Assembly (NCBI GenBank): GCA_017938645.1
Contig: JAGBBE010000064.1
Location: 1-5,168 of the forward strand
DNA length: 5,168 nt
Source: Clostridia bacterium
GTDB lineage: Bacteria; Bacillota_A; Clostridia; Christensenellales; Aristaeellaceae
Reading direction: 5' to 3'
The notes under the pieces are model-generated. The model was given only the letters and a program-made list of their open reading frames with translations, was not told the DNA's origin and made no database searches. This document shows positions 1-4,676 of this stretch, one piece after another. Position 1 is the stretch's first letter; each line of letters starts with the position of its first letter. The translations under genes and the position numbers were made by a program.

Positions 1-200
1 ACTGGCTTGGATATATTTACCGCTGCGAATGCCATATGCATGATGAATCCAGCCGCATGGTATACGGGGCTTTCAGTGAGAGCTTCATGCGCGACTTCTA
101 CCAGAACATGACCTTTGGAGATGATGTCGCGCTGATAGACTGCGCACAGGAGATTTGCAGAAGGCTGGATATGCTTTTGGTTGGAAAACTATGGAGATAA
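1..200 (+). CDS. 3' end of an unrecognised gene (partial)
   Basis: An open frame enters from the left edge (first whole codon at 3) and closes at TAA 198-200, followed immediately by an in-frame TGA. The visible 65 residues read as a plausible globular C-terminus: an aromatic start (WLGYIYR), a cysteine/histidine cluster CECHMHD at visible residues 8-14, an amphipathic stretch ending in FYQNM, and a C-terminal helix-like segment (DCAQEICRRLDMLLV) before the basic end GKLWR. I do not recognise the family. The CxCHxH arrangement could bind a metal, but with the N-terminus missing this is only a possibility. The gene lies 21 bases upstream of the next one on the same strand with no terminator between, so it is probably the preceding member of the same operon. 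The reading frame is reasonably sure; the function is unknown. Confidence 0.6.
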   Translation, partial: WLGYIYRCECHMHDESSRMVYGAFSESFMRDFYQNMTFGDDVALIDCAQEICRRLDMLLVGKLWR

Positions 201-209
201 TGAAAAGAC

Positions 210-215
210 GGGAGG
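210..215 (+). promoter_or_regulatory. Ribosome binding site for the first paralog
   Basis: GGGAGG lies 6 bases before the ATG at 222. It supports that start over the ATG at 229, which opens a short shadow frame. Confidence 0.7.
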
Positions 216-221
216 CTTTGG

Positions 222-671
222 ATGAACGTTGCAGCAATATCCGCTCCAAGAGCTTTTGATGAAACGCACGGGATTATTTCCTGCGAGTTTTTCAGCAGAA
301 GAAATGATCCCAACGTGCGATTCAGCAGGAAATCCTTTCGGTTTAATCAGGAAGCGGTCAACGCCCTTGACCAGACTGAGCAAATTTCCGTTTTCATCAA
401 TGAAGCAGAAAAGAAGCTGATTGTGTGTCCTGCGGTGGAAAAAGCAGGAACAGGGGCGAAATGGACCTACACTACGGGAAAGCAAACCAGACCTCAGACA
501 ATTGCGTCTGCCTCTTTCATGAAAAAGCTCTACGAAGCAATGGGATGGCTCCCCGATAACGACTACCGTGCCTCCGGCACAGTTCTACAGACACAGCGTG
601 GCCCCATGCTGCTCTTCGGGCTTGACGATACTGAAATGATCGTGCGCCGGAAGGGACAGTTACCCCTGTAA
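222..671 (+). CDS. Hypothetical protein, paralog 1 of a three-gene tandem family
   Basis: This 149-residue protein is not a family I can name, but it shares a core with the next two products. Visible common elements are an FD near residue 12, CEFFSRRNDP at 21-30 (REFFSHRFDP in paralog 2), FRFNQEAVNAL at 39-49, a strand pair ISVFIN...KKLIVCP at 55-70, KKLYEAMGW at 101-109, RASGTVLQ at 116-123 and LLFGLDDTE at 130-138. There is no signal peptide or membrane segment, so it is probably cytoplasmic. The pattern of short strand, FN plus short helix, then two strands ending in a proline could be a small beta-rich DNA-binding fold of the AbrB/SpoVT kind, but that is inference. The start is supported by GGGAGG 6 bases upstream. 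It sits in an operon with 20 bases to the following gene. Confidence 0.85.
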   Translation: MNVAAISAPRAFDETHGIISCEFFSRRNDPNVRFSRKSFRFNQEAVNALDQTEQISVFINEAEKKLIVCPAVEKAGTGAKWTYTTGKQTRPQTIASASFMKKLYEAMGWLPDNDYRASGTVLQTQRGPMLLFGLDDTEMIVRRKGQLPL

Positions 672-677
672 CACAAA

Positions 678-684
678 AAGGAGG
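678..684 (+). promoter_or_regulatory. Strong ribosome binding site for the second paralog
   Basis: AAGGAGG lies 7 bases before the ATG at 692. It is the most consensus-like site in the operon and implies efficient translation of paralog 2. Confidence 0.8.
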
Positions 685-691
685 AATTCAA

Positions 692-1546
692 ATGGATGAA
701 CGAAGGCTCGACTATCCCTACGGTCAGGTACAGCAGAGTACATATTCTCCGCAACCCATGAACCGCCAATACCCTCCTGCGCCTGCGCAGGGTTACAGAC
801 CCAATCCGGTGCAGTCATCGTCGATGGATCAGACGCAGGTTCTCACCCCTGGCGGATTCAAGCCGCTGAGCAAGGAAGAACGAGAAGAAGCAGCAAAGAT
901 CGCGCTGGAGGCTGGCTTCTCGTTCGACGGATACCAGGTGGTGCGCAGGGAATTCTTTTCTCACCGCTTTGATCCCACGCTGACCATCAAGGGCAACAGT
1001 ATTATCTTCAATAATTCCTGCATCTCCAAGCTGGAGCAGGTGGTATACGTACAGATTCTGGTCAACCCCATTGCAGAAAAGCTGGTCATCCGCCCCTGTG
1101 ACGAAGGCGCACGTGACGCCATCCGCTGGTGCGTGACGCGTGACGACAAGCGAAAGAGCCGTCAGATCACCTGCGGTCTCTTTACCGCCAAACTCTACGA
1201 TATGATGGGCTGGGAGGCAGTTTATCGCTATAAACTGCAAGGAACGCGTATCAACTATCAGGGCGAACAGCTCTATGTTTTTGACCTGACCAGCACAGAA
1301 GCGTTTCTTCCTCAGACTAAGGAAGTTGGCGAAGACGGAAAGCCCAAGCGCAAGCGCGCTGCGCCCATGTATCCCGCCAACTGGCGGGATTCCTTCGGCC
1401 TTCCTGTTATGGACCATACGTCGTCCACCCAGATCAACCTGCTGGAAGGATACGAGATGGTGGATGAAAAGGCCGGACTGGGCATGCCTGAACAGATGCC
1501 TATGGAACTGATCGACCAGGAGACGGGAGAGGTGACAAAGGTATGA
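692..1546 (+). CDS. Hypothetical protein, long paralog 2 with disordered N-terminal and basic C-terminal extensions
   Basis: This 284-residue protein has three parts. Residues 1-60 are rich in Gln, Pro, Tyr and Ser (for example QYPPAPAQGYRPNP) and look disordered. Residues 78-207 are the core shared with both neighbours: SFDGYQ, REFFSHRFDP at 86-95, SIIFNNSCISKL at 103-114, VQILVN...EKLVIRP at 120-135, AKLYDMMGW at 166-174, LQGTRI at 182-187 and LYVFDLTSTEAF at 194-205. Residues 208-284 are an extension with a basic patch (KPKRKR, 217-222), possibly for nucleic-acid contact, and an acidic, Met-rich end. No catalytic motif, signal peptide or membrane segment is seen. The start follows AAGGAGG by 7 bases. 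Its stop overlaps the next start by 4 bases (ATGA), suggesting coupled translation. It is the longest member and the one closest to an imagined family consensus. Function unknown. Confidence 0.9.
   Translation: MDERRLDYPYGQVQQSTYSPQPMNRQYPPAPAQGYRPNPVQSSSMDQTQVLTPGGFKPLSKEEREEAAKIALEAGFSFDGYQVVRREFFSHRFDPTLTIKGNSIIFNNSCISKLEQVVYVQILVNPIAEKLVIRPCDEGARDAIRWCVTRDDKRKSRQITCGLFTAKLYDMMGWEAVYRYKLQGTRINYQGEQLYVFDLTSTEAFLPQTKEVGEDGKPKRKRAAPMYPANWRDSFGLPVMDHTSSTQINLLEGYEMVDEKAGLGMPEQMPMELIDQETGEVTKV
1371..1390. repeat. Intragenic palindrome in paralog 2 (9-base arms, 2-base centre)
   Basis: ATCCCGCCA (1371-1379) and TGGCGGGAT (1382-1390) are perfect reverse complements separated by AC. It lies where the conserved core gives way to the C-terminal extension. 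As RNA it would fold as 8 G+C-rich pairs with an AACU loop. It could be a protein-binding site, an RNA structure, or a by-product of codon choice. Confidence 0.8.
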
Positions 1547-1953
1547 ACGGATTCGATGGATATTCCAGGTTCGGTCAGGAGCCGCTGATTCTGACCCTGT
1601 GCCTCGAGGAGGATAGTATCCTCCTCAATCAGGCAGTGCTTGACGCGCTTCAACAGCCGAGGCAGGTTCAGATGCTGATCAACGAAGAAAAGCAGATGCT
1701 GCTGGTGCAGGCCTGTACTGTAGACGACCGGGAAGCGATTGTTATTCCGGCTTTGAGCCTCCCGCAGTTTGAAATGAGCGGCCACTCTTTACTCAGGCGC
1801 ATCCGCAGGCTTGTCAGCTGGATGGACGAGCGCCCATGGATGGTTTACGGAACCTACATCGCTTCGCACAACGCGATTGTATTTGATTTGAACAGCGCCC
1901 AGCCCGCCATGCTCCAGATGCCGCAGGATGGCGGAAGCGGCAGACCGAGCTGA
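1543..1953 (+). CDS. Hypothetical protein, divergent paralog 3
   Basis: This 136-residue protein is the most diverged member of the trio. It keeps FDGY at residues 4-7 (also in paralog 2), SILLNQAVLDAL at 25-36 in place of SIIFNNSCISKL, VQMLIN at 42-47 and MLLVQA at 52-57 in place of the paired strands, REAIVI at 63-68 (DAIRW in paralog 2), RRIRRLVSW at 85-93 where the others have KLYxxMGW, and YGTYIASHNAIVFDLNSAQPAM at 102-123 matching the GTxI...FDLxSTE end. The EFFSxRxDP segment is lost. No membrane segment or signal peptide is visible. GAGGTGA (1529-1535) lies 7 bases before the ATG, and the start overlaps the paralog 2 stop (ATGA), so translation is probably coupled. The coding frame is well supported; homology to its neighbours is read by eye and the function is unknown. 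Confidence 0.85.
   Translation: MNGFDGYSRFGQEPLILTLCLEEDSILLNQAVLDALQQPRQVQMLINEEKQMLLVQACTVDDREAIVIPALSLPQFEMSGHSLLRRIRRLVSWMDERPWMVYGTYIASHNAIVFDLNSAQPAMLQMPQDGGSGRPS
1606..1626. repeat. Intragenic palindrome in paralog 3 (10-base arms, 1-base centre)
   Basis: GAGGAGGATA (1606-1615) and TATCCTCCTC (1617-1626) are perfect reverse complements around a single G. It encodes part of LEEDSILL in the conserved core. As RNA it would form 9 pairs with an AGU loop and would bury a GAGGAGG sequence that looks like a ribosome binding site. Whether it is functional is not known. Confidence 0.85.
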
Positions 1954-1958
1954 GGAGG
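1952..1958 (+). promoter_or_regulatory. Ribosome binding site for the Fic-like gene
   Basis: GAGGAGG begins inside the TGA stop of paralog 3 and lies 9 bases before the ATG at 1968. A second in-frame ATG at 1974 is also within reach (15 bases), but 1968 has the better spacing. Confidence 0.75.
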
Positions 1959-1967
1959 TTGAACTGA

Positions 1968-4325
1968 ATGGCAATGGAGAAGGAAAAACTGCTGGCGTAT
2001 TTTAAGGAGCACTATATCTCCAGACAGGAGGTTCTGTATAAGCTCCCCCTGAACATATCCATCGACTCGTTCTGGCCGGAACTGCTGAAGCAGAGAAAGG
2101 CAGCTGCCACGCTGCTTCCTCTGAATGACGCTTCCGGCATGCCGTTCTGGTATGTACAGACTGAACGCATGGTTCGTGCCAGTGAAAAGCTGTGTGAGGA
2201 AGCTCTGGCGCAGGAGGATGATTTTGACCCTTACCGTGCCCCAATGACCAGCGCAATGACGGAGGAAATGTTCTTTACCAGCTTCGTGGAGGGCGCGCAG
2301 ATTCCACTGCAGGAGGCTATGGATTTTCTACAGAGAGGAACCGAGCCGGAGACCATCCAAGAGCAAATGATCTGGAATAACAGAAACGCATGGTCAGGGA
2401 TGATGGGTATGCTCTACCGCCCCATGGACGAACAGTTCATCAAATCGCTGGCATGGACGCTGACGGAGGAGATGGACAACGCCGCCCAGGATTATCGCCA
2501 GACTGACGTCCATCCCATTGCCGCCATGAGCAGTGAACCCTATACCGTTCCCCCTGCGCATTGTCTGCCTGACCGAATGCGGGAGTTTTACGATTTTCTA
2601 TGCAGCGCCAGCGTTCACCCGCTGATCAAGGCTTCGGTCGGGCAGGCATTTATTCTGGTGACGCGCCCTTTCCCTGAAGGGAACGAACGACTGGCCAGGA
2701 TGGTTTCATCGGCAGTACTGCTGCGCAGCGGTTATGGCTTTTTCCGGGATATTTCAATCTCCGGAATTATTGCCAGAGAAAACTACCGATACTATAAGAG
2801 TATGTGTGAGATTCTTCGCAGCGAGAACGGCGGTGATCTTACCTACTTTGTAGAATATTATATCGAACTTCTGGTACGAGCCTTGGATGCAAAAAAGGAG
2901 CGCGAGCGCAGGCGTGAACAGGAAAAGAATGAGCAGAAATTAGCTGAGCATGACGAAATGATCGAGCAGGAGAAAAAACTCGCTTTGATCCCCCTGGCAA
3001 CTGCGCATCCCGAAGATGTGGAAAATATTCAAAATGACGATGTTGCATTTGGTGAAGAAACCGAAGAGACTGACGCGGAAGTGTTGCCTACAGAAAGCCC
3101 GCCTCTTTGCAGCAAGGAAGAATATATTCGGAAGGTTCAACTCTTTGCCGATACCAGTAAGCGTGGAAGCGTTGCGCAGCGAATGCAAGTGCTGCTCAGT
3201 TTCATGGAAAGAGGCGTCAAGCAATTTACGGCGATTGATTACAAAAATGAAACTGGTGCCGAAGGCCGAGTACCATACAAGGCCTGCCTCGACTTTCTTC
3301 GCAAGGGCCTGGTAACGCGTGATACCATAAACGGCGTGTTCAGGTATACGCTGGCATATTTTGATGAAGAGGATGCAATTGGTGAAAATGTGCAGTTGCC
3401 TGACTCTGATGATGGCGCAGACAGACGGATTCCACTGCTTCCAAGGGCAATAGCATATATTGAGAAGCTTCATGAACATGGATCAGATTGTTTTACAAGC
3501 GTCATGTTGAAAGAAGAGCTGGATATCACTTCTAAACAAGCGTATGACATATGCAGGATGCTTATACAGAAGGGCTGCGTCGAAATCATCCGCACATTAC
3601 GCCCGATGCATTACCGTTACACTGGCATGCTGCCTGTTAGCACAGATTCCGTCAAAGAACCAGTCGTGCAGATGCCGCAAGAGATTCCTTCCGAAAAATG
3701 TGATGAATTGATGATGCGACTGGACGAGATGAGTGGAGAATGTGCAACAGACCGCGATAAAAGAATCGCCTGTTTCTTGCGCCAAAAGGTAGATGAGAAT
3801 CAGATGGTATTTTATCGAGATGAGTTTATGAAGAGTATTCCATTAAGTAAAAGCGTGGTAACAGGTGATCTGCGATATGCGGCAAACCTCGGATTGATTG
3901 AACGCAGCCCCCAACGCATGGAAGGAACGTGTTATTATGAATATCGCATTTGCTCAACTCCGAAATCCGCAATAAATACCGACGGGCTTACCGAGAGCCA
4001 GATTTTCCACCTCACCAATATCTTCCACCACTTTGGAGAGAGCGACTTTACGATTGGTCTCCTTGCGGAGAGATCGAATACTAATCCCTCCACGATAGGT
4101 TTTCATATGACAAATCTTCACGAACGTGGGCTATTGCATATGGAACGCCGCGGTGGACACCCTTCAGTATACCGCCTCATGGTTACTCCGGAATCTCATC
4201 CGGAATGCTTCTCGCAGAGCGATGACGAAGCCAAGATGCCTTCGGAAGCTGTATCGTCCAGAATGACCAGATCAGGCTATGCTGCATCTGCCTCATTGAG
4301 AGGTGTTGCGATGGCAGGCGCATAG
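1968..4325 (+). CDS. Fic-domain protein with degenerate active site and C-terminal winged-helix array
   Basis: Fic proteins usually transfer AMP or another nucleotide-derived group to a protein side chain. In this 785-residue protein, residues 98-124 carry TSFVEG (T104, E108, G109), matching the TxxxE(G/N) inhibitory helix that precedes the Fic core in self-inhibited members. Residues about 200-305 resemble the Fic core: HPLIKASVGQAFILV, then RPFPEGNERLAR (233-244) against the canonical HPFx(D/E)GNGRxxR, then ISGIIARENYRYYKSM and GDLTYFVEYYIELL. The usual histidine is R233 and the second glycine is E240, so normal transfer activity is unlikely. Residues 307-340 form a charged, probably coiled helix and 345-380 an acidic linker. 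Four segments (about 400-465, 490-552, 596-660, 674-738) have winged-helix-like patterns; the last, TIGFHMTNLHERGLL...YRLMV, is clearest. It ends the operon. A DNA-binding regulator or scaffold is the likeliest role; the Fic assignment is firm, the role inferred. Confidence 0.88.
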   Translation: MAMEKEKLLAYFKEHYISRQEVLYKLPLNISIDSFWPELLKQRKAAATLLPLNDASGMPFWYVQTERMVRASEKLCEEALAQEDDFDPYRAPMTSAMTEEMFFTSFVEGAQIPLQEAMDFLQRGTEPETIQEQMIWNNRNAWSGMMGMLYRPMDEQFIKSLAWTLTEEMDNAAQDYRQTDVHPIAAMSSEPYTVPPAHCLPDRMREFYDFLCSASVHPLIKASVGQAFILVTRPFPEGNERLARMVSSAVLLRSGYGFFRDISISGIIARENYRYYKSMCEILRSENGGDLTYFVEYYIELLVRALDAKKERERRREQEKNEQKLAEHDEMIEQEKKLALIPLATAHPEDVENIQNDDVAFGEETEETDAEVLPTESPPLCSKEEYIRKVQLFADTSKRGSVAQRMQVLLSFMERGVKQFTAIDYKNETGAEGRVPYKACLDFLRKGLVTRDTINGVFRYTLAYFDEEDAIGENVQLPDSDDGADRRIPLLPRAIAYIEKLHEHGSDCFTSVMLKEELDITSKQAYDICRMLIQKGCVEIIRTLRPMHYRYTGMLPVSTDSVKEPVVQMPQEIPSEKCDELMMRLDEMSGECATDRDKRIACFLRQKVDENQMVFYRDEFMKSIPLSKSVVTGDLRYAANLGLIERSPQRMEGTCYYEYRICSTPKSAINTDGLTESQIFHLTNIFHHFGESDFTIGLLAERSNTNPSTIGFHMTNLHERGLLHMERRGGHPSVYRLMVTPESHPECFSQSDDEAKMPSEAVSSRMTRSGYAASASLRGVAMAGA

Positions 4326-4354
4326 TGGATACAGCTGGTATGACATCTATACAG

Positions 4355-4397
4355 AAAGTCGTGAACTTCGGATATTGCTATCCTGGTTCACGACTTT
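4355..4397. terminator. 43-base hairpin with 12-base arms after the operon; possible terminator
   Basis: AAAGTCGTGAAC (4355-4366) and GTTCACGACTTT (4386-4397) are perfect reverse complements. Inside them GGATA (4370-4374) and TATCC (4379-4383) form a second stem over a TTGC loop, with a small asymmetric internal loop between the stems. It begins 30 bases after the Fic-like stop, where a terminator is expected, and the AAA...TTT arm ends could serve either strand. Only three T residues follow on the plus strand before GGTGCG, so it is a weak intrinsic terminator by that criterion. It could also be an mRNA 3'-protecting structure or a protein-binding site. Confidence 0.6.
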
Positions 4398-4543
4398 GGT
4401 GCGTTATCAATTAAGTTCAAAGACATGCACTCATGCGCTACATTACCGCAAATTGGCAAAAGTATAAGTTGACGAAGGGCTTGCCTTTCAGGTGCGCTGA
4501 ATGGTCCGATTTGGCAGGATTGGAGCAAAAACGGCACCCTTGT
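4398..4543. other. Non-coding stretch without recognisable content
   Basis: About 146 bases between the operon-end hairpin and the downstream promoter have no open frame of useful length with a ribosome binding site, no tRNA-like or strong inverted-repeat structure, and no recognisable remnant of a gene. A TTGACG at 4474-4479 has no fitting -10 element downstream. Confidence 0.5.
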
Positions 4544-4558
4544 CGCTTGACATCAGCG
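4544..4558. promoter_or_regulatory. Imperfect inverted repeat over the -35 box; possible operator
   Basis: CGCTTGA and TCAGCG flank a central CA. They are reverse complements apart from one extra T. The element covers the -35 hexamer of the promoter at 4547-4576, where a repressor would be well placed. The arms are short, so this may be chance. Confidence 0.25.
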
Positions 4559-4576
4559 CGCGCGGCGTGATATGAT
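4547..4576 (+). promoter_or_regulatory. Strong sigma-70/SigA-type promoter
   Basis: TTGACA (4547-4552), an exact -35 consensus, is followed after 18 bases by TATGAT (4571-4576), one base from the TATAAT consensus. The spacer is unusually G+C-rich, with a GCGCGCGCG run at 4556-4564. Transcription would begin near 4582-4584. No ordinary gene lies downstream on the plus strand; the transcript meets a terminator within about 75-80 bases. Confidence 0.65.
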
Positions 4577-4580
4577 AATA

Positions 4581-4619
4581 ATGCCTTTAGCGGGGCTTTC
4601 CCTTCTGGGTGAGAAGTAA
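4581..4619 (+). CDS. Possible leaderless 12-codon micro-ORF
   Basis: ATG at 4581 opens MPLAGLSLLGEK and closes at TAA 4617-4619, touching the left arm of the terminator hairpin. The ATG begins 4 bases after the -10 hexamer, so translation would require a leaderless transcript starting at or just before the A; there is no room for a ribosome binding site. A start at 4583, the more usual distance, would exclude it. The neat fit between promoter and terminator is the only reason to list it; it may well be chance. Confidence 0.15.
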   Translation: MPLAGLSLLGEK

Positions 4620-4661
4620 GCTGCCACCAGTTAGCGATGGATGGCAGCTTTGCTTTTACTT
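4583..4661 (+). ncRNA. Candidate small RNA of about 75-80 bases
   Basis: This unit is defined by the near-consensus promoter ending at 4576 and the hairpin plus T-rich run ending near 4661. The predicted RNA could form an upstream hairpin in more than one way: GGG/CCC (4592-4594 with 4600-4602), CCC/GGG (4600-4602 with 4607-4609) or CTTCT/AGAAG (4602-4606 with 4612-4616). The terminator hairpin at 4618-4650 follows. TTAGCG occurs at 4587-4592 and again, exposed, in the terminator loop at 4631-4636. I cannot assign it to a known RNA family. It converges on the yolD-like gene, whose 3' untranslated region it would overlap in antisense. The exact ends are estimates, and expression is not shown by sequence alone. 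The alternative is a leaderless 12-codon micro-ORF. Confidence 0.4.
4618..4661 (+). terminator. Intrinsic terminator of the small transcription unit
   Basis: AAGCTGCCA (4618-4626) and TGGCAGCTT (4642-4650) pair perfectly over 9 bases around a 15-base loop, followed by a T-rich stretch (TGCTTTTACTTTTCTTTG). On the plus strand this is a good intrinsic terminator. Read from the minus strand the same stem is followed only by ACTTCTCACC, so it would serve the converging yolD-like transcript poorly. Confidence 0.7.
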
Positions 4662-4676
4662 TTCTTTGTTATGCCA

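Noticed and set aside
815..1417. 200-codon minus-strand open frame inside paralog 2
   Set aside because: It lies opposite a gene with a strong ribosome binding site and clear paralogy, and its product has no coherent family pattern. It is a shadow frame.
2670..2683. TTCCCT/AGGGAA inverted repeat over the Fic motif
   Set aside because: Six-base arms are common by chance, and the codons are fixed by the PFPEGN residues.
2940..3479. 179-codon minus-strand open frame inside the Fic-like gene
   Set aside because: It is antisense to the linker and the first winged-helix segment, with no recognisable domain; it is best read as a shadow.
4559..4661. Self-cleaving hammerhead-type RNA, as found in some mobile elements
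   Set aside because: I could not find the conserved CUGAUGA and GAAA core in the right arrangement.
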